Below are positions 35,901 through 47,900 of a stretch of DNA of 64,000 nt, piece by piece; position 1 is the first letter of the stretch; every line of letters starts with the position of its first letter. A program made the position numbers and the translations under genes. A model generated the notes under the pieces. The model saw only the letters and a list, made by a program, of their open reading frames with translations. It searched no databases and was not told where the DNA came from. Source of the stretch: Dermatemys mawii (lineage: Eukaryota > Chordata > Testudines > Dermatemydidae); assembly GCA_007922305.1 (NCBI GenBank), contig ML677374.1:9052094-9116093 (forward strand), given 5' to 3'.

Positions 35901-37978
35901 CCTGGCACGCGATTTCACTTCCCTCACATTGTGGCAGTAGTACATGGCATTGTTAAGGAACAGCACCTAGGTCACCTGCCACCTTTCAAGACTCAGTTGC
36001 CATGGAGAAATGGCCAGGACCCAAGGGTTCCCACAGGACTGACACCTGCAAGGCAAGGGAGAGTCGGAGCCTGGCTGTTTAATTAAACGTCTCCCATAGT
36101 ACTCCAGGAACCCTTTAAATTAAAGAAGAGGCACTTTCATTTTATTGGCAGCTGAACTGCAGCGAGAGGAGAAGTGCTTTATATAATTTAAACACCTTTT
36201 CCCCTGCCCCAACCAACTGACTTAAGCTACAACTGGGGAGTGGTGAGTCTGACTACTACACAGATCTCAAAAACACCCTCTGAATTTTATGGGCCAGATC
36301 TTCAGCTGGGGGCAGCCAGTGACACTCCAGTGACATCAGTGGAGCTACGCTGACTTACACCATGAGAGAGTTGGACCCCAAATATCAAATTTGAGTTTCA
36401 CGTGAAAGACTGAATATTTTTTCAGTACTGACTTGTTCCTCCAGAAAATGGGAGAAAAGACAGGGTAATTTCTATAGCAAAGAGTTGCTAAAACTTCTTT
36501 TATGGGAAAATAATTTACTATCATTTCAGATTTTGTATGGAAATACTGGTGGAGCTAATTGCACTTTGTGATCCTTTTCCCCTCCCGTGCATGTCAGCTT
36601 GTACGTCATTTCTGGTGGTGGGTAAAAGTAACTACTTTGATTTTAATATCAATTTCCATAAAATGTAGCCAACTTCCTTTTTTTGTGTTCTTATGGAGGG
36701 CCGCGTCCGAAGCCCAGTGAAGTCAAAGGGAGTCTTTCCACTAAAGGGCATGGGATGCGGCCCATTGTGTTAGCGCTCTAAAAAGAACGTTGTCATTTTG
36801 CACAGTGTGGAAACCATTTTTTCGCCTTAAATTAATCCAGTTGATTCACTAACGCTGCCGCATTAAATGAGGGGCTTCACTTGCATTGGGAAAGAACATG
36901 TAAAAGTGGATACCTTAACCTCTGGCACCAAAGAGGCTCTGAAGCGTCCCAAATGGATCTCTGGGGTCTAATCTGTGGCAGAATTGGGCACCCTAACATA
37001 ACCACTCCACCCCACTCAGAGCACCCCACTCTGAAAATTGTGCATCCCTCCAATCACACTCAATGTGACACAGGAAAGTTTAAAATACATGTGGGCATAA
37101 CAAATAGAGGTGCCATATTTTCACACAGCCCACAGCGGGGGCAGTGCTTTGCCCCAGGCAAATCCTCAACTGGTACATTTCAGTGTAGTTCCTTGGACTT
37201 CAATCCAACTATACTGGCTCTACACCCTTAAGGGATCTAACCCCAGGCTAGCAAAGTGCTATGGTAACTGGGACACAAGTTTGCCTGGCCTTTGGAACGA
37301 GGCTGAAGTTTTGGTTGAGGCAAACACACAGGACGTAGAACCAAATGTTCAGTTTCAGTCAGTCGCGCACTGCATACTGGGTTAATAAAACAGATACTTA
37401 CAGCTGTACAGGTGCTGCCCACGTGTAGTTTGCCACTGTAAAATAAAACTGATTGCTGTATAAGAGCTTGTAACTATAACAGCAGAGGAAGTAAAGGGCA
37501 ATAGACACATTTTATGGATTATTTTCTCTGAGAACAAAAACTTTTTCTTTAGAAGTACAGCTCTATGCAGAATGAAATAGTAGTAACCACCAACCAAAAA
37601 TCAGAATGTTTTCCCCTTTAATTTCTCTGAATAGAATTTAAATATTAAAAATGAATATTTTGTTTAAATAAGGAAAAAGCACTGTCTCAAGTCCTGTTTT
37701 GCAGCAGTATGTCTAGATAGGTACAGATGTCTCAGGTTCAAAATATTTTAAAAGGTCAGAGCTCATGTGTGTGTTCCAGGGCAGCAACTTTTACATATTT
37801 TCTCCATTCTTTCCCTTTGATATTGTTTGATCAATTTCCTTCAGCCATATGCAAAAAGGGCACCTGGTAGTTTGTTTTTTTCCCCCCTACTTTTACTTTG
37901 AGGGTTTTTTTCTTTTTTTTTTGTTTTGGTATTTTAATGGGCTGCTTTGATTCTCCAGAAGTCATCTTTAGCTTAAGT

Positions 37979-38288
37979 CAGGGGTAGGCAACCTATTGCA
38001 TGTGTACCAAAGATGGCACGCGAGCTGATTTTCAGTGGCACTCATGCTGCCTGGGTCTGGGCCACCGGTCTGGGGGGCTCTGCATTTTAATTTAATGTTG
38101 AATGAAGCTTCTTAAACATTTTAAAAACCTTATTTACTTTACATACAACAATAGTTCAATTATATATTATAGACTTACAGAAAGAGACCTTCTAAAAACG
38201 TTAAAATGTTTTACTGGCACGTAAAACCTTTAATTAGAGTGAATAAATGAAGACTCGACACACCACTTCTGAAAGGTTGCCGACCCCT
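37979..38288. mobile_element. Non-autonomous hAT element (about 310 bp) in RAP1GAP2 3' UTR
   Basis: It starts CAGGGGTAGGCAACC and ends GGTTGCCGACCCCT, flanked by the duplication AGCTTAAG (37970-37977 and 38289-38296). A sister copy with its own duplication is at 52604. Confidence 0.8.
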
Positions 38289-40133
38289 AGCTTAAGTGTT
38301 GATCTCTGAGATCTTTAAGCATAAAACATGATGTTTTGGGATATTACATTAGAGATTGTGACACTCACTAAAAGTTGTTTGAATGTGATTCAAAGCAATG
38401 CAAATGGGAAAGTTTGAAAATAAGTGAGAGAAATACAGTGCAGTGGATTCATCTTCAAAATACCAATCCCACAGAATTTCAGAGGAGATGGAGAATTAAG
38501 ATCTTCAGGTAAAGTTTTCAAAAGTATCCAAACACTTCAGGAGTTTAAGCCTCATGAGTCTTAGATACTTTTTACCCCTCTCACCACTTGTGATCATTAA
38601 AGATTCTGTGGAACATTTCATGAGAGAAGGGGTCCTAGCCAAATTCCAGTATAACTACATTCTATCTACTTACCTTCCTCTGAAGTTTTACATGGGGATG
38701 GTATTCTTCTTCACTTCCTGTCCTAAACGGTTGTGCTACACCTCAGAGGCATCTACACATCAGTATATATTGCAAAGTATTTGGGGATTACAAGAACTAC
38801 ATAAGACATTAGAGGAAACCCTCAGTAGTTCTAGTTAATACACTAAATTCTAAGACGGTGCACTTTTTCAGTTTGAGTGAAAAATGGGATTCATAAAGAA
38901 GAAATAAGATATTTTTGTCATTCTTTACATGGTTAACAAAAAACAGAGATTTCTCTGGGACAAACTCCAAGTGCAGATATGGAGGACACTGTTCTAGTGT
39001 CTGTCTTACCTTCTTGCACTGATTTTACTGTATTAACAGAGGTACTCTGAAAGTACAAACACTGTATATTTATTTAATTTCCAAATAAGACATTCAGAGC
39101 CAGATCCTCAGCTGGTGTAAATCAGCATCGCTCCACTGACTTCAATGAAGGCCTGGTCTTCACATTGGGAATCGTTTTTATTTTATGCTTTAACTTTTCC
39201 AGCACTTATTTGAGCACTAAGGGGAAGAAGTTCTCTCCTGTAATCTTCAGCCCCTACTGCACTTGTTACCTGCAGAGAACTTCCACAGAGGTCACTGGGG
39301 ACTCTAGACAGAGAAGAGGAGGGGGATTTTTAAAAGCTCCTGAGGGAGTTAGCAGCACGAATCAAATTGAAAGTCTATGGGGCTTGTGCTTCTAAATTGT
39401 TGAGTCTCTGAAACCCCCACCCCAAATATACAAGATGTAATCCCCCATTGCAGACAGGAAATCTCCAGTCCTAACTGGAATGGAGAATTTAGTCCTGCCT
39501 CTCACTATGCTGCTGGGAAAAAGCAGAAAGGGGATTGGTTTGCAGCTGTGTACACAAACTTACATGTCCATAAGTGCTTTCCTGCAGAAGTCTCACTGAA
39601 ATCCACAGACAGCATGGACCTTAAAGTGCTTTGTTGACCCGGGATGTACTTAAGCACAGACTTAATTGCTTTTCTGAACTAGGGCTTTGGTTAATGCAGA
39701 GATGAAGGGCCAAACAGCTGACACATTAACATAAGCTGAGGATCTGTGCGAAAGATTTTTCAGCTATCTTGGGGCCTGACTGTGAGAGGACTTCGCACGT
39801 ACAACTGCCATTGAAGTCAATGAACATTGTGGGGGCTCAGCACCTCTGCAGATCAGACCTTTCAGTCACGTGGCTTAAGTTCAAAATTCGGTTTCATTTT
39901 TAACTAGTTAAAGGTTTTGTTTTTTTTTCCAAACCTTAAAGCATGCTTTCCATTTTTTTTTGGTCACGAATGTAGTACTGTATAAAATCCTGCAAAGGAT
40001 TTTCTAAACATTAGAATGTGACGAGAGGTAACAGGGTGGGGAAAAAAAATTCTTAATGAAACGTATCTGACAAAAAAAATTATTTTTTTGTAGAGAGGTG
40101 ATGCTTTGTAGAGTTTCTGGTTATCTATGTTTG

Positions 40134-40141
40134 TGTAAATA
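40134..40141 (+). promoter_or_regulatory. Pumilio-type 3' UTR element (TGTAAATA)
   Basis: An exact PUF-protein recognition consensus lies about 115 bases before the preferred poly(A) signal of RAP1GAP2. An 8-base match can arise by chance in 6 kb, so function is only suggested by its position. Confidence 0.3.
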
Positions 40142-40256
40142 ATGTACATTTAATTTATTGCTATGGTAGCATATTGTATTTGTTATGTATAAAAACTAAT
40201 TCTAAAGGTTCAAAAATGTATATTTTGTTGCTTACTCGTGTCTTTGCAAAGTTCAC

Positions 40257-40262
40257 AATAAA
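40257..40262 (+). terminator. Candidate poly(A) signal AATAAA for RAP1GAP2
   Basis: A canonical hexamer on the plus strand, followed within 15-30 bases by the GT/T-rich stretch TTTTGTGCCTGTAAGTGT, as expected for a downstream element. Confidence 0.55.
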
Positions 40263-40285
40263 TAACATATTTTGTGCCTGTAAGT

Positions 40286-42175
40286 GTACCAGGATTTATG
40301 TGCCCTGATAAAGCATTTGGCTTCAGCTGCACCCTGCAAGGGTTGCTTGTGATCTCCCTTATGTGGTTTTATGCTGGTTTACTTCCACTAACTACAGTGG
40401 AGTTACTCCTGCCTTACAGCAGCGTATGAGATCAGAACCAGGCCCTAAGCGAAAACAAATGTTAATGCCTGGCTAAACAATATAAGCTGGGTGATCACTT
40501 GGTATAAATTGACATACATCCACTTATTGCAACAGTCAATTGCCATCACCAGAAGCTCTTAAAATCTACTCCATACTTGGTAACTACTGAGTTAAGACAC
40601 TTTTTCAAAATGGAAAACTGATCCAACGCACTGGGGCCACATTTTGTTCGTTTATACATGTGTAACTCCAGAGTAACTTCAGTAGAGTTACCCCTGATTT
40701 ACTTTGTATAATTGAGAACAGAACGTGGGACCAATTCAACAAACCCGTTAAGCATGTATTTAAGTTCCATTAAATTCAATGGGATGCACTAATATGCATA
40801 AAGCTAAGTTCAGACTGAAGTGGGTACTTAGCTTATGTTAAACATAAGCTTTCAGTATCCGATTTTAAATGGCCATCAATTCCAGCTGCTAAACAATATG
40901 AACAGCCAGCTCCTTAATTCCATGTTAAAACAATCAATGAGTGCCCTTGCTTGTCATGAGCTAAGCTGACCTCAGATTTTCCAAACCAGCAGGCTCAAAC
41001 TGGGTGTTTCTCTCTTTTTAATGTTGTGAATTATTTACTTAAAATCCCCCACAAAGATCATTACTAATACATAGTACCATTTCTAGGCATCATGTCTCTC
41101 TACAATATTAAGCTACATTAAACTTTAAGAGGAACGAGAAGTGAAGACTTTTTGCCCCTTACGTTAAGAGCACCTGCAGTAACAAGCTTTTGAATATCAG
41201 TGGCCTGTAGATTGTATATGGGTTTGTTTTCAGGCAGAAGGTGTACTGCTTTAATAAAGTGGTACCTGCCCCTCATGTGGCTAGTTATATGGTAAAAGAT
41301 GTTTTATACAATATGGGTAGGCCAGGCCTCTGTCAACATGATGGGTAGACCTTCAGCTGGTAGAAATCACTGAAGTTCATTTGACTTTGCTAGAGCTATA
41401 CCAATTGAGAATCTGGCTCTCATGTCCCTTTTTTCCCCAGAGGTGAATTTATTTCACGACAGTACTTTTTTGAAGCAGAGCTTCCTCCCTTCAAGGCTCG
41501 TCATAAGTAATTTAGGGTTTGAAATAAGACTGCTCCCTACTACTAATCAAACCACATGGAAGAAGGGAAAATAAGCAGCTATGCAATTATTCTAAAACAT
41601 GCACATTACAATAACCACTTGGCATAGCTTACCTGGATTCCACCAGCCTTTAAGCCCTACAAATGTTCTCCCTGTGCTAGGTATGAAATTGGATTGTTGC
41701 CAAAACTCACAAGGCCTCATTTAAATTCCGTAGTTTGGAAATTCAGCTGCAAGGTCCCAGGTCCTTCCCTCCTGGAGCTCTCAGGAAAATGTCTGAAGGC
41801 CACATGACTGGTAAAGTGTTTCTACATCTTCAGCTGAACAAACAACAAAGAAGATTAGTCAGTGTTGCTCAAGCTTCAGGCATTTTTGTAAAAGGTATTA
41901 CTTCCCTGTCCCTGCGACTTGATATCTTCAACATCGTAACAAGAGGGAAACAAAACCAGGAGGCAAAATAAATCTTATAAATAAACTGAAAACAACATTC
42001 ACACAAACCCTGGCCAGACAACTGCAGGCCTCTGTTCTAGAGCCAGCCACAGAAAAAACGGCATGGGAATATTGAGACATGAGGAGTAACAATTCCACAG
42101 CACCTACCACCAGCACCCAGAGATGAAGAATCCAGTCAAACAAATCAGAATCTAGTTGAGTTTCTCTTGTGTGTC
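40286..42175. other. Convergent intergenic region between RAP1GAP2 and tapasin-like gene
   Basis: No gene is seen. It includes fragments of the short palindromic repeat family (about 40350-40445, 40640-40735, 41345-41415) and AT-rich unique sequence. Confidence 0.5.
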
Positions 42176-44322
42176 TTTATTGCTGTTAAATGTTTAATGA
42201 CCCCTTTGTATTTTACAAAATTAAGAAAGCCAGCAAGCAGACTGATTTATTCACATGTGCACAAATACTAAAAAGGGACCACACTGTACATTCCAGAGAC
42301 CATGACTTCCAGGTATTCCAAGTACAGCCAAACAAGCCAACGTAAATGACCGCCAGGAACCCAGGCAACTTTAAAATTCAGATACCTTTTCTCTCCAACC
42401 ATTTCCCACCCTTATAACCTGCCTGCAGCCACCATTTTCAAATACTTGAGGAATAAAAGGTAAGATTTGCAATGAAGTTGATCAGACGGTCTATTTCAGA
42501 TTGGGGTGGGGAGTGAATGCTAAACCTGTGGGGTCCTCAGAGAATTTCTCAGCCAGTGGCCCCATAGGACTCCAGACCGTCTGCTAATCTCAAGGACAGA
42601 GTCACAGGTAGGGAGGGCCTTAAGCCATTTAGGGCTCTATAGGTCAAAATCAATATCACCCGGAAACCCAACAAGCAGCCCATAGAGATGGCAGGGCACT
42701 GGTAGAATATTTTCTACTTACCAAACAGGCAACTACATTCTGGCAACAGATTCAATTTCTGGATTGTTTTCAGGTGTAGAACTTCATTCTTGGATATGCA
42801 CAAAAATATTAAAGAAGATAGTACCACAGTTTGGGCACTGCCTTAGTAAATGAACTCCTCAAAAAGAAGCACCGATGTAAAAACCACGCCTCAGCCATGG
42901 CATGTAAAGCCCGATGCAACCCCATGTTGCATAGGGGTTTTTTTATTTCTTTTTTTTACACAAACTCTGCTCCCACGGCAGATGTGACTGATACTAACTC
43001 ACGAGTGGGCAATAGATGGCACACGTTAGAGTAACAGTAGTGTGAAGGTATTGTCTGCATGTTAAATAAATTAAAGCATTTCTATAGCGCCAAGAGAACA
43101 ATTCATAGGACTAAGCAGGGTAAAGACACGTTGGAAGATATTTAGAAGGCTAAAGCAGAGAGATAGAGGAAGGTTGTTTCAGATGGCAAGTGCTGCAGAG
43201 AAGGTGCACAAACCAGCAAATGTGGAGGCAAGACAGAGGGAACAGAGTAGAACTCTTGCTGTTCATTTCTTAGGATAAATGTACCTCACCACCCAAGTGG
43301 CTTTAAAAAACCCTCAAAGCCAGCACTCAAACCTCCCCAGACATAACAGTCAACATGCAAATACAGGACATCTGATGGATGTCTGAGAAATACCGGTGAA
43401 AACCCTTGGGGGTCATAAAGCCAGATTCCCGACCTCCCTGCACCTTGTGTATTTTTTTTTTTACACCAAAGGCCTTATCTATATAGAGTATGTTGGACAA
43501 TTTAGCGGGGACTCTGGAGTCCACCCAGTGTCATGCAAGTTGCTCATCCCCTGAGCGCCATACCTAGGTCAAAAGAAGAATGATTCCATCAACACCGTTG
43601 CCCTCGCTGGGGAGAGGTGGTGTTCTTACAGCGATGGGAGCAAAAAATCTTTTCATACCCATAGGTAGCTCTGCTGCTATTGCTCCTATAATGTAAACAT
43701 GGCTCAAATCAGTGCAAAATGCTAGTAAATCAGACTAGAAATATTTCACACCCCATCGGCACTTGTGTAAATGATTATACAAAGGGCAGGAAAACAAGGA
43801 ATCTGGCCCATAATTTTATAGGATCTTATCTATGGCCTTGTCCGCATACAAGTTGTATTCCATTTACTATTTCCCCCTAGTACGGATGAAGTTATTTAGT
43901 GCATCTTATTTCCATATGGTAAGGGGAACAGGTTCACATATGGGGATGTACTGGCAATAACTACCACCAGCTGAACCAGTTTAAAAAAAAAAATCATTTA
44001 CTAACCAACATTCATAGCAGTACAAAAAGATCAGTGTGTGTAGACCAGGCTCAACGTTTTCATTTTCTGGGGCTCAACTTTTCATTCCCTTGCAATGTGT
44101 GTACCACCACCAAATCTGAATTCTCCACTCCCACCAGCAGTAGCTTTTAGAAGTGTAAATGACTACAAAGTGCACAAGGCAACACAGAATCAGACCAGAG
44201 TTCGGAGAAACACCATCCAGGGCTACTAGTGCAAATCCAGCACAGGATGAAGTCGGAGGCAAACGCTCTTTCTTTCCACTCTCTGTGTTGTGATTCATTT
44301 CTCAGCTGGGGCGCAGCATGTC
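42176..44322 (-). other. Possible 3' UTR of the tapasin-like gene
   Basis: A plausible acceptor (TCCCTCACTTTTAG) starts an untranslated exon at 44322, continuing toward lower coordinates. AATAAA hexamers on the minus strand occur at 42942-42947 and 42176-42181. The sequence includes a CR1/L3-like fragment and other old repeats, and I see no further coding exon. The extent is uncertain. Confidence 0.35.
42580..42740. repeat. CR1/L3-like fragment
   Basis: GGCCTTAAGCCATTTAGGGC then TCTATAGGTCAAAATCAATA and AACCCAACAAGCAGCCCATA resemble an ancient amniote L3/CR1 piece. By recall only. Confidence 0.4.
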
Positions 44323-44583
44323 CTAAAAGTGAGGGACAGAAAAGGATATTTGATATTGATTTTTTTAAAAGATTAAACAGAAAGCCTGGCCTGCTTGGAG
44401 CATTATTCTTTATACAGAGCACACTGCTTTTCTGTACTTCCTCTCCACTGGACTGAATGTGTGGGCGATATTAAAAATGGTAAATATTTTCTGGAAAGAA
44501 CCTAGAACAAAATGCTTCCAGCAAGAGTGGAGTTAGGCTAATGCTCAGTGCTTCTGAAAATCCCACCTACGCTCTCTCAGGGT

Positions 44584-44832
44584 ACATCTTCACAGCCAGA
44601 AGCAGCGAGCCTCTGAGGGCTGGTCAGCAGGTTTGGGATCATGGGGCTTGGACTAAAAAGACAGCATTTCTAAGTCACGGTGTAGGCAGGAGCATGGCCC
44701 TGAGGCCCATCCCCCTCCCTTGGCTTCAGATCTTGAACACCCACCCAAGACACAACATCTACATGTGGGAGTGCGAGCCCTATGTCTGTTGACCCAAGCT
44801 CAGCGCTGTGGGTGGTGTAGACGTACCCTGAC
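44584..44832. repeat. Palindromic MITE-like element (about 250 bp)
   Basis: The left end AGGGTACATCTTCACAG and right end GTGTAGACGTACCCT are inverted termini of the common turtle 'GGGTACGTCTACAC' element. It lies just downstream of the tapasin-like last coding exon. Confidence 0.6.
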
Positions 44833-44872
44833 AGGTTACTGCACATTGCCAGTTGGATCCTTGGCCTCTTAC

Positions 44873-44913
44873 CTGACTGGAGTGAACGGGCTTGTGCTCT
44901 AGTAAGGTTTTGG
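44873..44913 (-). CDS. Tapasin-like exon 8, C-terminal residues and stop
   Basis: After a TTTCAATTTCAG acceptor the sequence reads Pro-Lys-Pro-Tyr-stop (TAG at 44901-44899). It then continues as 3' UTR to a donor GTAAGA at 44873, which can join an acceptor (CCCTCACTTTTAG) before 44322. The tail has no dilysine ER-retrieval motif. Confidence 0.72.
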
Positions 44914-47900
44914 CTGAAATTGAAACAAAGACAAACACATTAAGATAACATCCCAATGGAAACAGCCTAAAGGGAACGGGTAGAAAACAGAACCCAAACC
45001 TACCTTATTGGTGCTCATCCCTAGGGTAGAAAAGAAAGACTGGTCAGTCTGAACATTGAACTATCCACACCGCTCCCCAGCAGACCCAGACAACTCAGCT
45101 ACAATTCCAGGTTTGGGCTTAGAGCCTCAGATGGTGTAAATCAGCCTGGCTCCATTAACTTAAATGGAGCTATGCCAATTTACACCAGTCAGGGATCGGG
45201 CCCTGTCTTTCAACAGAACAGTGAGGTTGCTGGTGTGCCGAGACCACTGCCTGTCACGCTGACCTGTATTGTCTCATTGTTTCCTTCTACTTCCCCCATC
45301 TGTCTGTATCCATCTGTTGCCTCTTGTCTTATATTTAGGTTGTGAGCTCCTTTGGGCAGGGACTGTCTTGTTACAGCGTTTAGCACAGTGGGATCCAGAT
45401 CTATGACCGAGACTCCTAAGCACTACGACAATACAAATAAATACTGTGGACGCCAGCAAATTCCTTTCCACCCTGAAGTCTACTTTTCACAAACCTTTTT
45501 TTTACCTTGGTGAAGATAATACAACATCACAACAAGACACCCAGCGAGAAGGATGAACAGGATGACAAGGAACCAAGTTGCTGAGGTAGATTCTGTCCAT
45601 AAATAAATACAGAGAGAACAATTTTGTAAGAACAACCTGCAGAGAAGAATAACCCCCCTGATGCTTCTTAGAGGGGACAGATACAATTTACAATAACGGA
45701 GCCATATTACATCTGTGTGTGTTAAAAAACAAACAGTCTACCGCACAGGGTTAAAAACAAAATAAAATAAAAAGAACAAACCACAGCTGAGGCTCAAAAA
45801 ATTTTTGGGGATCGAAGTAACAATGACTGAGGTGGGATTTATGACCACATGGTGTTAAAGGTCTGAGCTTTAGAGGAGTTAATTATTAACTCCCAAGAAG
45901 TGCCCTGAACAAAGGTTAGTATTGATATTTTATAGCTGAGCATGAGGGTGGGAGATAACACATAGGCATAAAGATTTTATGGGTGGTTATTTATTATTGG
46001 CTATTGTCCTAACACTTAAGGCTCACCAACCTACACTCCACTCCTCACTGAAATCTTTCTAAAAGAGCCTCTCTTCTGTTGCCCAGTGGAAAGGAGTTCA
46101 AAACAACATGGAAACACAGGCACTCAGTAAGCTTTTCAGAGCAGGGACCACCTTTGTTCCTACGCTTCCTACTGCACCAGGCACACTGTTTTTCTTTAAC
46201 AAATTAATCAATCAATCAATCATCACAGGGTTGAACTGGTCAGGAAAGGATTTCTACTCTAACCCCCAAAATGTTGATTATAAATTAAGTTTGCTGTGCA
46301 TTTTCCTTTGTTTTTTACATAAAAAAAATCGGTTGTTTTCATTTTTTACAAAAATGGAAATACTGTCATGAAAATTTCTGTTTAGTTGAAAAAAAAAAAC
46401 ACCACCACATTTTCTGTCAGGAAAAGATCAAGAAAAAATTCTGTACCGGATCTACCATGCGGTAAGAAGTCAAGAAAGCAATGCTGTTTCCTCTGGTGAA
46501 CACCATACCTGTCACTTTCACTGTCAGACTTTTCTTGATCGGGTGCTTCAGGCTTTGGTGTTCTACCCGGCAGGTGTACCTACGCCCATCATCCCTGAGG
46601 GAGGCCCTAAGCAGGAAGTAACTGGAGAAGCTGTAAGTCCCATCGCTGTTCTGCCTGTGACTACTAGAGACAACGTGAGTCACCACATGAGGGAGCATCC
46701 CCTGCTCCACTGGTTCCTGAAGCCACTGAGCCTCGGCATCATGAGGGTAAAAGTGACTGATCTCACAGACCAGCTTGTGTTCGTCTCCTTCCACCAGAGA
46801 CAAGACGTCAGCGTTGAGGGTCACGGTGGGCTTTTCTGGTGAATAAAAAGTTATTACAGTGCTATATCCAGATCCATTTAAAAATAAACAAACCCAGCTA
46901 TTAACATGGCACCATTTAACGTCCCTCATTCCTAAAGATATCACTCATTCCAGCCCTAAAATTACTTCCCATCCACACACATTTGGTTTCCCTCGCTTAT
47001 ACTGCTGAAAACCGTTTGCATCAGAAACACAGAATCATGAGATGGAGGTTTACTCCAGCAAAGGAAGGAATCCCACAGCACTATAAAGCTTCCTCCAGGA
47101 ATACATTTCTGTCCCCCCTCTTATTTTGGGGGTCTCTGACCCATTGTGACCCATATTTATGTGTTGGCTGGTTGAGAAGTATGGCATGAAACCATTAAAC
47201 AACCCTTAGACATGTCCGATCCACTGGTGTTAAGTTTACCACAGAAAAGGGAAAGGACACAAGTACTAAGTGCAGTGACTGTCCTTTAAAAAAGGAGCTT
47301 GCTGAATATGACCTGGCTGTACTGCAGGATTTGCCAAAGGACACTCCACTGGATAAAAAGTCAGCTGCCCTATCTTAGTTATGGGAAGACAGACCTGGGA
47401 GAGCACGGACCCTTGCTGCTGGATCTACCCCAGCCTCTTGCTCTGGTCTTCGGTCCCTGACTCCATTCCTTGATGGAGTTACACATAGCAGCGTTTATCC
47501 CACAGAGACAAAAGCAAAGGGCGGTGGAAAACCCCCCGCCAGAGAGCGATCACATGGCAAGGAGACTGGATCCTGTCTGATAGCCTCACAAATTTTCCCC
47601 GTTTGCTCAATTCCAGCGGAGTACTTCATAAACCCAGAACAATACACAGCAGTTGTTAAGCGATCACCCATCCATATCAAGGCAAGTATCCTCTTATCCT
47701 GCTACATGAAAATAATACAAAATTTTCAGCATTGCCCAATATGTTTAAAAAACAAACAAACAATTACCTACTATTTCCAGCTGGATATTCTGTGCCCAAA
47801 GAACCGACGACACCAAGATTGAGCACGAATAGGTTCCTGCATCTCTTACGCCCACTGTTCTTAGTGAGAGAGAAGCATTACCCTTAGGGATCTCTGCTAA

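Larger units (their letters stand above)
34229..40285 (+). other. RAP1GAP2: Probable RAP1GAP2 3' UTR terminal exon
   Basis: A TTTTTTTTTGCAG acceptor ends at 34228 and pairs with the donor at 32973. No coding exon follows on this strand. AT-rich sequence continues to the AATAAA at 40257-40262, followed by a T/GT-rich stretch, which is the best poly(A) signal. The region also contains earlier AATAAA copies (about 37383, 37442 and inside the repeat near 38240), MIR-like fragments and a complete hAT element at 37979-38288. The UTR end could therefore be earlier or alternative. It is placed by sequence signals only. Confidence 0.5.
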
